64,000 nt of DNA, taken from an uncultured Oscillospiraceae bacterium (GTDB lineage Bacteria; Bacillota; Clostridia; Oscillospirales; Acutalibacteraceae). The position numbers and the translations under genes were made by a program. The notes under the pieces are model-generated. The model saw only the letters and a program-made list of their open reading frames with translations. It was not told the DNA's origin and ran no database searches. Location: positions 1 through 64,000 of the forward strand of contig UQLQ01000006.1 of NCBI GenBank assembly GCA_900541905.1, in the 5' to 3' direction. This document shows positions 8,741 to 18,425 of this stretch, piece by piece (within the stretch, counting starts at the first letter, position 1; each line of letters starts with the position of its first letter).

Positions 8741-8787
8741 TTATGCTTTTTATCTGAAATAGTAGTATAAGTTATATATCCATATAA

Positions 8788-8820
8788 AAAAATGGCAAAA
8801 CAAATTGTTTTGCCATTTTT
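8788..8820 (-). terminator. Terminator of the EF-G-like gene
   Basis: A near-perfect 33-bp palindrome with 16-bp arms begins 2 bp beyond the stop codon and has A/T runs at both ends. Confidence 0.85.
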
Positions 8821-8821
8821 G

Positions 8822-10888
8822 CTATTCTTTATCTTGATTTTCCTTTAAAATATCTTGCACAATATGCGTGGGTACCTCTTCATACTTTACAAAAGAAAAC
8901 AGATAGTTGCCTCTGCCATGGGTATTCTGGCGGATATAAGTAGAAAAGTCATGCATTTCGGCAACAGGAACTTCTGCATTAATTGTTTGATATCCTGCAT
9001 TGGCAGGATGCATTCCTAAAACTCTACCGCGGCGTTTATTAATTTCTCCCATTACATCGCCCATATTTTCATCGGGAACGGTTGCCATTAAATTACCTAC
9101 CGGCTCTAACAATACCGGAGAAGCATTTGGCATACCAGCTTTATAAGCAGCGGCAGCAGCCATTTTAAAGGCCATCTCAGAGGAATCTACAGGATGATAT
9201 GACCCGTCATACAAAGTCGCCTTTAATCCTACCACAGGATATCCTGCAAGAACACCTTTTTGCATGCTCTCACGCAAACCTTTTTCTACTGCAGGGAAAA
9301 ATCCTTTTGGAACAGCACCGCCTACCACTCGTTCTTCAAATTCCAATCCTTCACTGTCACTTGGTTCAAACTCAATCCAAACATCGCCAAATTGACCATG
9401 TCCGCCGGTCTGTTTTTTATGCTTTCCTTGTGCCTGCACTTTTTTCCGTATCGTCTCACGGTAAGCAACTTTCGGTTTTTCCAGTGTTACATCCAAACCA
9501 AATTTGCCTTTTAATTTTGAAACTACAACATCTAAATGCTGTTCACCTAATCCGGAAAGAATCATTTGATGTGTTTCTGCGTTATTGACAAACTTTAACG
9601 TAGGATCTTCCTCAAGTAAACGCAAGACGCCTTGCGCTACTTTATCTTCTTCTCCCTTTTGCTTTGGCAAAATTGCCATAGACAATACCGGCTCCGGATA
9701 CGTCACTCCTTCCAAAACAACTTTTCTGGTTGGAGAACACAACGTGTCGCCTGTATTGGTGTGCTGTAATTTAGGAATTGCCCCAATATCTCCCGCACAA
9801 ATGCATTTTGTCTCTTCCTGTTTTTTACCGCACATATAATACATTTTAATCATGCGTTCCTGCTCGCCTGTACGCATATTCATAACAGGAGAATCTGCGG
9901 TTAACTTACCCGCAACAACTTTTACAAATGTTAATTTTCCTATAAAGGGATCCACTACTGTTTTAAATACAATCGCTGCTGTGGCAGCATCCTCATTCAC
10001 TGCAATTTCTACGGGATTGCCTTCTATATCTACTCCTATTTCGGAACCATAATCGGCAACGGTAGGTGCCAGCCAAATAAGACCGTTGAGCATCTGGTCA
10101 ACACCGTCGGTTAATTGAGCGTCACCGCAAAAAACAGGATAGATTTTACCCTCTTTTACACCTTTGCTGATACCTAAAATAACTTCTTCCGGCGTGAATT
10201 TTTCACCTGAAAAATACTTTTCAAACATTTCATCGCTTGTTTCTGCAACGGCCTCATAGATAGCCGTACGTAAACCATCCAATCGTGTTCCCATATCAGG
10301 CATAGGTACATCCTTCATAGCGCCGTTTTCATAACGATGCGCCTTATATTCCAGTAAATTTATGTAACAATCTACTTTTCCGTCTACTATAAAAGGAACG
10401 ACCAACGGACAAACAGCAGGTCCAAAATATGTTTTTAAATCTTGAAATACTTTATAAAAGTCAGCACTTTCATCACAAAGACCATTGACGAAAAAGACTT
10501 TTGCTAAGTCATTTTGATTCGCTGCAGCAACTGCCTTTTCCGTACCAACACTAACACCGCTTTTCGCTGATACCGCAATTAACATCGTATCTGCAGCGCG
10601 TACTGCTTCGCATACGCTTCCCTCAAAGTCAAACAATCCCGGAGTGTCAATTAAATTAATTTTGTAATTTTTCCATTCCACAGGTGCAACTGCGGTGGTG
10701 ACGGATGTTTTTCTCTTGATTTCCTCCGGGTCAAAATCCAAGGTGGCAGTACCTTCAGAAACTCTTCCCAAACGTTCCAATCCACCAGACAAGAATAGCA
10801 TTGCTTCTGCGACTGTAGTTTTACCGGAGCTGCTGTGACCTGCCAACGCAATATTTAAAATTTGCTTTGCATGATATTGTTTCAACAA
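8822..10888 (-). CDS. Elongation factor G-like GTPase (EF-G paralogue)
   Basis: A 688-aa translational GTPase. The G domain has the P-loop GHSSSGKT (residues 17-24) and DTPG, followed by EF-G domains II-V, including GGHGQFGDV and the C-terminal GRVLGM region. It lacks the canonical RGITI switch I of housekeeping EF-G and has DFDPEEIKRKTSV instead, which marks the EF-G-like (EF-G-2/FusA2) branch whose role is not settled. The start is TTG at 10888, with AAAGGGAG 5 nt upstream; a second TTG follows directly. It is a single-gene unit with its own promoter and terminator. Confidence 0.9.
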   Translation of the reverse strand: MLKQYHAKQILNIALAGHSSSGKTTVAEAMLFLSGGLERLGRVSEGTATLDFDPEEIKRKTSVTTAVAPVEWKNYKINLIDTPGLFDFEGSVCEAVRAADTMLIAVSAKSGVSVGTEKAVAAANQNDLAKVFFVNGLCDESADFYKVFQDLKTYFGPAVCPLVVPFIVDGKVDCYINLLEYKAHRYENGAMKDVPMPDMGTRLDGLRTAIYEAVAETSDEMFEKYFSGEKFTPEEVILGISKGVKEGKIYPVFCGDAQLTDGVDQMLNGLIWLAPTVADYGSEIGVDIEGNPVEIAVNEDAATAAIVFKTVVDPFIGKLTFVKVVAGKLTADSPVMNMRTGEQERMIKMYYMCGKKQEETKCICAGDIGAIPKLQHTNTGDTLCSPTRKVVLEGVTYPEPVLSMAILPKQKGEEDKVAQGVLRLLEEDPTLKFVNNAETHQMILSGLGEQHLDVVVSKLKGKFGLDVTLEKPKVAYRETIRKKVQAQGKHKKQTGGHGQFGDVWIEFEPSDSEGLEFEERVVGGAVPKGFFPAVEKGLRESMQKGVLAGYPVVGLKATLYDGSYHPVDSSEMAFKMAAAAAYKAGMPNASPVLLEPVGNLMATVPDENMGDVMGEINKRRGRVLGMHPANAGYQTINAEVPVAEMHDFSTYIRQNTHGRGNYLFSFVKYEEVPTHIVQDILKENQDKE

Positions 10889-10942
10889 TAAGACTCCCTT
10901 TCTTTAGGTAAACATTACAATTTATTTCAATAATACATTATA

Positions 10943-10971
10943 ATTATATACCTATTGTACATATAATACAA
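10943..10971 (-). promoter_or_regulatory. Sigma-A promoter of the EF-G-like gene
   Basis: On the minus strand TTGTAT (10966-10971), a 17-bp spacer and TATAAT (10943-10948) give a leader of about 48 nt. Confidence 0.65.
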
Positions 10972-11107
10972 CAATTTGATTGAAGTTCTACACTATTCAT
11001 AAAAAGTAAATAAAATTTATGTATATAAATTTGCTAAAAAGAATCTCTGCTGAACATAGAAACATCATACAATAGAATCAAGCATACTTTTTGTCGAATT
11101 TTATCAT

Positions 11108-11147
11108 AGAAAAAAGCTGTGATATAAATAAACATCACAGCTTTTTT
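11108..11147 (-). terminator. Terminator of the pseudo-P-type ATPase gene
   Basis: A 13-bp stem (11111-11123 with 11134-11147) with a 10-nt loop lies 13 bp beyond the stop codon. Confidence 0.85.
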
Positions 11148-11159
11148 ATTACTATAAAA

Positions 11160-14100
11160 TTAAGATCGCCTTATTTTCGGAAGGATTAACAGTACAACCA
11201 ACCAAAATACCTCATAAATCACCATTGCAAGCGTACTGATTTGCTTTAAGCCTGAGAAGCACACTAAAAATGCTACCAAGACAAACCCTAAAATAATAGA
11301 AACACTTTGCAACAAACGAACAATAGAAATATTACTTTTTTCGCGGACACATGCAGTAATCACGCGCATCATGCAAGTTGCTTTTCCTTTTGTGGCAAAC
11401 ATTGCATTGCTTGTTTCTTCTACTTTATTTGTTAGCTCGTTATAGGTATGTACCAACGGTCCTGAAAGTACCGTAATGGCATGACTATCAATACCAAATT
11501 GTTGCGAAATAAATTCAGCAGTAACAGAAGGATCTGTTGTTTTTACAATAATACCGATTCCATTTTTGGCCATACGCTGCATCTCTTGCTTCTTCTCACT
11601 GCTTACGTGATAAGCAAGCACAAATGCGCCTACCACTTCATTACCTGCTGCCAAATATACCAATTGATGTCCGTGCTCTCTATCAATTTGTACAGCAGGA
11701 ACATCCACGCTGTAATGATTCATTAAGTCACGGTTCCCCACCAGAATGCGGCGACCGGACACCCAACCGACGACCCCGCATTCGTCTTCATACGCTACAT
11801 TTTCTACATGGGGTAAAATATCTTCATGATTTTTGACCACTTCTAAGAACACTTCGCTTAAAGGTCCACCAACTTGAGCCATTAATGAAGCGGCATCTAA
11901 TAATACTTTATCAATTCTTTGTTCTCCAAATGTTTTTATACCCTTAAGCTCAACAGTGCCTTTTGGGAACAAGTCATCCGCTTCAATCATAATGGCATTG
12001 GTATCTGCAAATTTATCTACTGCTTCATAGCCGACCAGCATACCGCCATTTTTTCTGGCTAGTTTACATAGACGTGAAACAGGTAAATGAACACATAGCA
12101 TATTTGCCATAGGAACACAGATACACATAGAAGCTGCAAATGCAGTAAATCCTGTGCCTACATTTTTGCTGATAATCATACTTACAATGAACAGTACCAA
12201 AGATGAAATAAATCCTAACGGTGCAATGATTTGAGAAGTCAGCTCACTGCAATCTTGTGCATAAGAATTCCTCAGGAAATTGCTGAAGAATTTAGATTTC
12301 TTCTGATATGCAACAACAGGGATACCGGCAACACAATCTTTGGCCATCTGTGCTGCTATTTCAGCGTTTTCAATTAATTCAACCGTATTTTTTTCTGCGC
12401 TTGAAACAACAAAGTTGAAGTTTTGTTTGATACGGCGTACCATGGTAAGCTTACCCAGTGTATTCAGCAGTAATCCGCCTGTGATTAACGCAGAATAAAT
12501 GTGTACTTCTCCAGCAGCCAAGGCATCTTGCATGAACAACAGTACAACAGATTGAATCGCAATTACTACTGTTGCTATTGCAATGGCAGAATCAGCATTC
12601 GCACGAAGCTTGACCAATGACTTTAGCCCGTTAAAAATCGTGGTTGCACATGCGCCGATTGCAATAGCCAAAAATACCAAACTGGTAGCTGCATATGCAA
12701 CAGGACTGATATCAGCACCAAAAATATGGTATTCCGCAAAGAAACCAAAGATAAGCAAGACTGCTGTGCAAATACCCGTTACCACCGAACGCAGAAATAA
12801 GGTGCGAATATTTTTACGCAATTCACCTGCAATGGAACGTGCATCTTCTTTCGATGTAAAATCCTCCAATTCCGGCTGTTCTGCTTGTGCTTCTTCCGGA
12901 ATGATTTCCTCTTCATCTTCAATATCAGTGAAAAGATTGATTTTTTCTCTTCTGAATATGTTCTTTTTCTTTTTTGGAACATATTCCGGTACTTGCTCCA
13001 TATGATTTAAGTCAATCGGAGGTTGTTGTTTTTTCGCTTTGATATCCTGTAAATTGACAATTTTCGTCTTTTGGTCAGCAGATGATGTTTTGTTATCTTC
13101 CACCTCAGGGGTTGCAGATTTCTGTTCAACAGCATCTGTTTCCATATTTGAATCTGACGGTGCAGGAGTATTTGGTTCCTGTGGCTCAATGTGCTCTATA
13201 TTGGAAACCTCATCAGGCTGTCCCGCATTGGTCTTATCGATAATTTGGAAACGAGAGGTACGAATGATTCTGGGACCGGAGGGTTTACGAGCAGACTCTT
13301 TATGAGAATCCTCTTTTTTCTGTGGTTTGACACTCTCGTTTTTAACAGGCCCCTGCGGATGCGTTACCTTCGGTTTATCCTCTTTCACTTGCACCGCTTC
13401 TGGTTCTACAGGAACTGCTGCTTGCTCTTGTTGTGTCATGGTCTCAGGATGAAGTAATTGGGTAAATTGCTTTGCTTCCTGTGCCAAAACGTCTCCAATA
13501 CCATGAATGGAAAATGTGCGAACGGGTCTTTTATTAAATACATATTGTACCGGCTTAGTTACTAAGTCTATGTCTTTTTCTTCCATCACTTCAGCAGCCG
13601 CTACCGTTTGCTGTTCCTCTGGGGATGATTCTGCCTGTTCAACATCTTGAGAATCCGCCTCTGTTGTGGAGTCTCTCTCCAATGATTCTGCATCCTGTCC
13701 TTCTGCTTTAGGCTCTTGGGGGAGCTCTGTTTGGGACGCCTCTTCCGGTTGTTCTGATGGTACATCACCGGACAGCTGCTCTTCTTGAGATGTCTCATTC
13801 TGAACAGTATCCGTTGCTTCCTCGACCACCTCAGACATTTCTATCGGTTGTTTCATTTCTTGCGTTGTTTCTGTCTGTTCTTCAGACAACGGCTCAGATC
13901 CTTCTGATTGTATCTCAGCAGATAGATGCTCTTGAGACGGTTCTTCCTGTATCGGTTCAGCAGCAACTTCCGTGGATTGCTCCTCAGAAATCACAGGAGA
14001 TTCTTCGACAATTTCTGCAGTTTGGGTATTCTGATGCGCATGTTCTTTCTCTGGAGTCTCATGAACAGGTGTTGTTTTGGAAGAAGGATAAGATACAAAA

Positions 14101-15203
14101 TCAGGAACATCCAGTTCGTCCTCTGGCCCAACCTGAGCAACAGATTCAATTGATTCGGCACTCTGTTCCTGTATTTCTTCCTGTTCTATCTCAACAGGCT
14201 GGGAAACCTCTTTTTGTTTCTCTTCTCCAGCGATTTCTGCATTGACGGTGTCCTGCGTACGTTCTTTGGCAACCAAACCAAATATAGATTCCGTATGTAA
14301 TGGAGGATCTACCTCCACAACTGTCTCTTTTGCCAAAACATCATCAATCAATTGTCGTAGCTCTGCATTCTGCTTTTCTGCCTGCAAATCATCTTCATAC
14401 AGTTGATGTTCAATTACATCATCATTTCTCTTTGCTGATATGGTGGGTTGCTCCTGTTTTCGGAACGTATCGCTGACCAACTCTTCCACAATTTTTTCGG
14501 GAGACTCCGGTTCCGGAATTTTTAAGTCAGAATAGACCGGTTCTGCTTCTTTTGATTCTTCATAAAGAGAAAATACGTCTTCTACTTCTTCTCCTGCTTC
14601 CTGTGCAGCTCTTTTTACACGCTCCTGCCTTTGACGGTGCAGCTGACGGAATTTTTCTTCAAATTCAGGACTGGTATCGGGTCCGTTATCTTCAAATAAA
14701 TGTGCGAATGTTGAAGTCGGGGACGATACTTGTAAAGGACCTCCCGAATAGCCTTCTTTATTTAACTCTTCGCGACGCTGTGCCTTTACTTCCTCAACGG
14801 TTTTTAATTTTAAACCAAAATAAATATCATCTTCGCCGGCAGTTACTTCCTGGCGATTTTTTTTACCAAACCGTTTCTTTTTCTTCTTGGTACCGGCATC
14901 TTCTTGATCTATGACGTTGCTGCCAGGCTGTGGGGCAGGTTGCTGGGGCATTTCCGGTGAGATTGCAGGCGGATTCATCTCAGGGGTGGGGGGATTTACC
15001 ACCGGTTTTGGCTTTGGAACAGGTTCTGCAGGTTTTTTTGTCTGTTTATACATATTGCCAACAGGTCTTGCCTGTGCCAGTGGAATATCTTGATCATCCA
15101 GTTCTTCTGTTACATTGCCACGCATCTTGCGTGCCTCTGCTAAAATTTCATCTACAAATTCACTGTCTGAACCCTGAGGAGCATTATATTTATCTTTACT
15201 CAT
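11160..15203 (-). CDS. Fusion of long disordered acidic region to catalytically dead P-type ATPase-like membrane domain
   Basis: A 1347-aa protein. Residues 1 to about 795 are low-complexity, rich in Glu, Gln, Pro and Ser, with a basic KKKKKRFGKKNR patch, and are probably disordered and cytoplasmic. From about residue 796 there are four membrane helices, a shortened linker, two more helices, a soluble part and two final helices, the order of a heavy-metal P1B-type ATPase. The CPC site reads CVPMA (about residue 1028), the phosphorylation motif DKTGTLT is replaced by EADDLFP (about 1071-1077), and no TGES, TGDN or GDGxND is seen, although the GNRDLM nucleotide-domain motif (about 1154) remains. 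It cannot form the aspartyl phosphate. The function is unknown; a sensor or scaffold role is inference. The ATG has GAGCG-type weak Shine-Dalgarno. Confidence 0.8.
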   Translation of the reverse strand: MSKDKYNAPQGSDSEFVDEILAEARKMRGNVTEELDDQDIPLAQARPVGNMYKQTKKPAEPVPKPKPVVNPPTPEMNPPAISPEMPQQPAPQPGSNVIDQEDAGTKKKKKRFGKKNRQEVTAGEDDIYFGLKLKTVEEVKAQRREELNKEGYSGGPLQVSSPTSTFAHLFEDNGPDTSPEFEEKFRQLHRQRQERVKRAAQEAGEEVEDVFSLYEESKEAEPVYSDLKIPEPESPEKIVEELVSDTFRKQEQPTISAKRNDDVIEHQLYEDDLQAEKQNAELRQLIDDVLAKETVVEVDPPLHTESIFGLVAKERTQDTVNAEIAGEEKQKEVSQPVEIEQEEIQEQSAESIESVAQVGPEDELDVPDFVSYPSSKTTPVHETPEKEHAHQNTQTAEIVEESPVISEEQSTEVAAEPIQEEPSQEHLSAEIQSEGSEPLSEEQTETTQEMKQPIEMSEVVEEATDTVQNETSQEEQLSGDVPSEQPEEASQTELPQEPKAEGQDAESLERDSTTEADSQDVEQAESSPEEQQTVAAAEVMEEKDIDLVTKPVQYVFNKRPVRTFSIHGIGDVLAQEAKQFTQLLHPETMTQQEQAAVPVEPEAVQVKEDKPKVTHPQGPVKNESVKPQKKEDSHKESARKPSGPRIIRTSRFQIIDKTNAGQPDEVSNIEHIEPQEPNTPAPSDSNMETDAVEQKSATPEVEDNKTSSADQKTKIVNLQDIKAKKQQPPIDLNHMEQVPEYVPKKKKNIFRREKINLFTDIEDEEEIIPEEAQAEQPELEDFTSKEDARSIAGELRKNIRTLFLRSVVTGICTAVLLIFGFFAEYHIFGADISPVAYAATSLVFLAIAIGACATTIFNGLKSLVKLRANADSAIAIATVVIAIQSVVLLFMQDALAAGEVHIYSALITGGLLLNTLGKLTMVRRIKQNFNFVVSSAEKNTVELIENAEIAAQMAKDCVAGIPVVAYQKKSKFFSNFLRNSYAQDCSELTSQIIAPLGFISSLVLFIVSMIISKNVGTGFTAFAASMCICVPMANMLCVHLPVSRLCKLARKNGGMLVGYEAVDKFADTNAIMIEADDLFPKGTVELKGIKTFGEQRIDKVLLDAASLMAQVGGPLSEVFLEVVKNHEDILPHVENVAYEDECGVVGWVSGRRILVGNRDLMNHYSVDVPAVQIDREHGHQLVYLAAGNEVVGAFVLAYHVSSEKKQEMQRMAKNGIGIIVKTTDPSVTAEFISQQFGIDSHAITVLSGPLVHTYNELTNKVEETSNAMFATKGKATCMMRVITACVREKSNISIVRLLQSVSIILGFVLVAFLVCFSGLKQISTLAMVIYEVFWLVVLLILPKIRRS

Positions 15204-15370
15204 TTATTTCATCGCTCCTAATCAGTTTCTTAATATCTTCTAACTTATTATTACAAAAAAATACGTTAATATTATACCATAAGAACAATTTCGCCGCAAT
15301 TTTTCAAAGCGATTTCTTACAGCTTTCTTGCATTTACCAAAACTTACACCTATTTCCTAGGAATGAGCTT

Positions 15371-15481
15371 GTTATAACATCAAAGAAATTGCTATGCAAT
15401 TTCTAACATATCAACGTTAAAACGTTCTTGTCAACAACCAAAATCTATGATTTTGTAGTTGTTGCAAGGATGTTATAACAT
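15371..15481 (-). repeat. Dispersed promoter-bearing repeat, copy A
   Basis: A 111-bp unit bounded by GTTATAACAT on both sides, with internal hairpins AGAAATTGC/GCAATTTCT, AACGTT pairs and an ACAACTACAAAAT/ATTTTGGTTGT arm pair. On the minus strand its end forms TTGCAT-N17-TATAAC (15394-15399, 15371-15376), pointing at the pseudo-ATPase gene 165 bp away. The same unit recurs at 16.3, 42.7 and in shorter form at 57.6 and 58.9 kb. It occupies most of the 313-bp spacer between rlmB and the pseudo-ATPase. Confidence 0.8.
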
Positions 15482-15516
15482 AAATGTGTGACGAAAATAT
15501 GACAGGCAAGATACTT

Positions 15517-16308
15517 TTAATTGGCTTTGATTCCCTGTCTTTGGCGCGCAATTTCATAACAAAGCACACCACAGGCTACAGACGCATTCAACGAATTAAT
15601 ATGTCCAACCATAGGCAATGTTACAGTAAAATCTGCTTTTTCTTTTACCAAACGGCTAACACCACTGCCCTCAGAACCAATTACAAGTCCAACAGGTCCT
15701 TTATAATCCACAGTGCACCATGTTTCACCCTTCATGTCTGTTGTATAAATCCAAAGACCTTTCTCCTTCAATAAGTCTACGGTTGCAGCCATATTGGTTA
15801 CACGCACAACCGGCACATACTCTACAGCACCTGCAGAAGATTTTCCAACCGCATAAGTCAATCCAACTGCACGGCGTTTTGGTATAATTACGCCATGTGC
15901 TCCCGTACATTCGGCAGTTCTCAAAATAGCACCTAAATTATGAGGGTCTTCCAATTCATCTGCCAATATGATAAACGGAGCCTCGCCTCTCGACTGTGCC
16001 AATTGGAAAATATCATCCAAACTGGCATATTCCTTGATTGCCGCTACTGCCACAACACCCTGATGATTGGCATTTCCACACATAAAATCTAATTTTTTTA
16101 CATCCACTTCTTTAATGGTAATGTCTTTCTGTTTGGCTTTTGCAATCAGCGCTGTTAAGGAACCTATTTTTTGTCCACGGGCAACATATAAACTGTCAAT
16201 GGTTCTTCCCGAACGCAACGCCTCATTTACGGCATTTCTGCCTGCAATAATATTCTCACCTTTTGCCCCTGTATTTTTTTCAGATTCGTTTTTTGTTTTA
16301 TCTATCAT
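15517..16308 (-). CDS. rlmB: 23S rRNA 2'-O-methyltransferase, TrmH/RlmB family
   Basis: A 263-aa SPOUT methyltransferase using S-adenosylmethionine to methylate a ribose in 23S rRNA (RlmB modifies G2251 in E. coli). The N-terminal L30e-like substrate-binding domain (IIAGRNAVNEAL) is followed by the three SPOUT motifs: HNLGAILRTAECTGAHG, VIGSEGSGVSRLV and HINSLNASVACGVLCYE. The ATG at 16308 follows AAGGAG at 11 nt; a TTG at 16317 is too close to that site. Its probable promoter is supplied by the adjacent repeat. The exact target base is inferred from the family. Confidence 0.92.
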   Translation of the reverse strand: MIDKTKNESEKNTGAKGENIIAGRNAVNEALRSGRTIDSLYVARGQKIGSLTALIAKAKQKDITIKEVDVKKLDFMCGNANHQGVVAVAAIKEYASLDDIFQLAQSRGEAPFIILADELEDPHNLGAILRTAECTGAHGVIIPKRRAVGLTYAVGKSSAGAVEYVPVVRVTNMAATVDLLKEKGLWIYTTDMKGETWCTVDYKGPVGLVIGSEGSGVSRLVKEKADFTVTLPMVGHINSLNASVACGVLCYEIARQRQGIKAN

Positions 16309-16341
16309 AATCCACAATACTCCTTATTTGCATTGTGTTTT

Positions 16342-16490
16342 ATTATAGCATTAAAGAAATTGCTATGCAATTTCTAACTGATTGATGCTAAAACGTTCTT
16401 GCCAATAGCCAAAATTTTTAATTTTGCTGCTATTGTAAGGTTGTTATAACATTAAAAAAATTGCTACGCAATTTCTAACTGATAAATGTA
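16342..16490 (-). repeat. Dispersed promoter-bearing repeat, copy B plus partial second copy
   Basis: One full unit (16342-16452) and the promoter end of a second (16443-16490) are fused head to tail and share a GTTATAACAT boundary. On the minus strand the inner copy forms TTGCAT-N17-TATAAT (16365-16370, 16342-16347), placed 34 bp before the rlmB start, and the partial copy forms TTGCGT-N17-TATAAC (16466-16471, 16443-16448). The rest of the 404-bp spacer up to 16712 holds only a weak terminator. Confidence 0.8.
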
Positions 16491-16654
16491 ATATCATGAT
16501 AAACAAGACACATCTATTTTCAACAATCAAATATAAAATTTACGTTTCACAAGAAAAATGTGTGAGATTCCCTTAATTACAAAATTGTAATAATAGTAAA
16601 GAACTTGTATCTACATAGCTCATAAAAAACAGAATTTTTTCTATTAACAGCATA

Positions 16655-16673
16655 AAAAACGCGAAACGTTTTA
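16655..16673 (-). terminator. Weak terminator after small membrane protein gene
   Basis: A 6-bp stem AAAACG/CGTTTT with loop TTTCG is followed by T residues on the minus strand, 40 bp beyond the stop. Confidence 0.4.
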
Positions 16674-16712
16674 TCAACAATGCAATAATTGATTCATTGT
16701 ATCAGGTTGCCG

Positions 16713-16976
16713 TTAAAATAAGAAAAAACAGCCTGCCATAATTCCTGCACCTACCAGCGCTGCAGCAAAAAAATACAGAGCAGTTATCCATTTTTTATTC
16801 TTTCGTTTGATACTTGAAGGGGCATCCATTGCACGCAAAACACGCTTGGCCTCTTTCTCCAACAACGTGCGCTGTGCATCTGAAAATTCCGGTTTTACCA
16901 CTAGATATGCCTTTTCATAATAAATATTCCCTGTATCTGGTACTTCTATAATTTGTCTGCTTACTCCTCTTACCAT
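16713..16976 (-). CDS. Small hypothetical single-pass membrane protein
   Basis: An 87-aa protein not assigned to a family. A soluble N-terminal part (about residues 1-62) with FSDAQRTLLEKEAKRVLRA is followed by a basic RKNKK stretch and one C-terminal transmembrane helix (about 65-87, ITALYFFAAALVGAGIMAG). The Arg/Lys residues before the helix suggest the N-terminus stays in the cytoplasm. ATG at 16976 has AGGGAG 8 nt upstream, which supports real translation. It stands alone, upstream of a long AT-rich spacer. Confidence 0.75.
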   Translation of the reverse strand: MVRGVSRQIIEVPDTGNIYYEKAYLVVKPEFSDAQRTLLEKEAKRVLRAMDAPSSIKRKNKKWITALYFFAAALVGAGIMAGCFFLF

Positions 16977-17235
16977 ACTGTTACTCCCTTTTTCTCTTTA
17001 ATATTGAATCTGCTATTCCTATTTTTGGCATCTTATTTTTATTTATACCATCATTTGCTATTTCATCTTTTTTTGACAAATTTATCTAACATTTTATTGG
17101 TTATTGTAAAATTGCAATTTAGTAATTCGTAAAATTTTATACCTTATTTTTATCTTATTTTTAGATAACTTTTTTTATTTTTTACTTGACTACTATTTTG
17201 TTATACTTTTTGTAATCAATTTGTAACATTTTATA

Positions 17236-17360
17236 GTTTACATAATATTTGTTGACAACTTTGTTAGTTCTGTTGAAAACTCTGTGGAAAATGTTAATAA
17301 CTGCGAAAACAGCTATTCTAAATATTTAAACAATTCTATTCGGTTAAATATTATGTAAAC
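17236..17360. other. Long AT-rich spacer with 15-bp inverted repeat
   Basis: The 606-bp spacer 16977-17582 holds no gene. Within it GTTTACATAATATTT (17236-17250) is repeated exactly in inverse orientation at 17346-17360. The 95-bp interior contains TTGACA, GTTGAAAAC and TGTGGAAAA; the last is one mismatch from a DnaA box. The arms could be protein-binding sites forming a loop. There is no dnaA, dnaN or rpmH nearby, so an origin is not supported. Confidence 0.5.
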
Positions 17361-17582
17361 CGAAAATGGTAGTATTTTGTAAAATAAAAAAACATTTAGT
17401 ATAACCTCACGGGAAAACAAATTTTTCTGCAAAATTCTCAATAAAAAAATAATACTTGACGTTTTCACAAAAGTATGCATCTATTATTTTCCTCTTTGCT
17501 GTATGGCTAAAAATATGGTAGTATTACAGTACCATATCAGATATTTCGACATTTTTATAAGACAATCAGAAAAGGAGGCTTT

Positions 17583-18425
17583 ATGGAATATACAAAAACA
17601 CCGGCCGGCATTATGATACCGAAAAGCAACGAATTTAACCTGATGCAAACACTGGATTGTGGACAATCCTTCCGTTGGGAACCATGTAATGAAAAATCCA
17701 ATCGAATTGGCGGCATTGCATTTGGACGATATTTAGAACTGGAAGAATTGGACAAACATATTCTGTTCTGCGATACGGAAGAAGACGAATTTTTACATAT
17801 ATGGGTTCCATATTTTGACTTGGAGTTGGATTATAAATCTATTAAGAACGACTTGTCTGAACTGGATCCCATTTTATGCAAAGCAGCCCAATATGCGCCA
17901 GGGATTCGTATTCTACAGCAGGACCCTTGGGAAGCGCTATGCTGTTTTATTATTTCACAAAATAACAACATTCCTCGTATCAAAGGAATTGTATCACGCT
18001 TATGCGAACATTTTGGAGAAAAGATACCGGGCGGTTTTGCATTTCCCACACCGGAAGTTCTTGCAAATTGCACAGTGGAAGATTTGGCGCCGCTTCGTAG
18101 TGGATTTCGGGCAAAGTATATATTAAACGCTGCACAAAAAGTGGCTCAGGGAGTTATTATATTGGACGCAATGAAAACAATGCCGCTGGAAGAGGTACGC
18201 CAACAATTAATGACAATACAAGGGGTAGGTCCAAAAGTAGCAGAATGTGCAGCTTTATATGGATTACATCGCTTGGAAGCGTTTCCTATGGACGTGTGGA
18301 TGAAACGAGCAATGGCAATTTTGTTCCCCAATAAAACAGCGGCAGACTTCGGCCAATATGCCGGCATTGCCCAGCAATATATCTTTCACTATGCGCGCAC
18401 TTGCAAAACAGCAATTCCTTCCTAA
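17583..18425 (+). CDS. 8-oxoguanine DNA glycosylase/AP lyase (OGG1-type)
   Basis: A 280-aa base-excision repair enzyme that removes 8-oxoguanine paired with C and cuts the strand. An N-terminal OGG-type domain (FNLMQTLDCGQSFRWEP) precedes the helix-hairpin-helix GVGPKVAECAALYGL, whose lysine is the catalytic nucleophile, and FPMDVWMKR, whose Asp is the conserved acid. The ATG follows AGGAGG. This eukaryote-like OGG1 form, rather than MutM, is common in clostridia. It probably forms a single-gene unit. Confidence 0.9.
   Translation: MEYTKTPAGIMIPKSNEFNLMQTLDCGQSFRWEPCNEKSNRIGGIAFGRYLELEELDKHILFCDTEEDEFLHIWVPYFDLELDYKSIKNDLSELDPILCKAAQYAPGIRILQQDPWEALCCFIISQNNNIPRIKGIVSRLCEHFGEKIPGGFAFPTPEVLANCTVEDLAPLRSGFRAKYILNAAQKVAQGVIILDAMKTMPLEEVRQQLMTIQGVGPKVAECAALYGLHRLEAFPMDVWMKRAMAILFPNKTAADFGQYAGIAQQYIFHYARTCKTAIPS

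Noticed and set aside
13757..14245. 162-codon ORF antisense to the pseudo-P-type ATPase gene
   Set aside because: A by-product of the low-complexity Glu/Gln-rich coding strand; no ribosome site.
17236..17360. Chromosomal replication origin
   Set aside because: Only one near-match DnaA box and no dnaA, dnaN, rpmH or gid genes adjacent.
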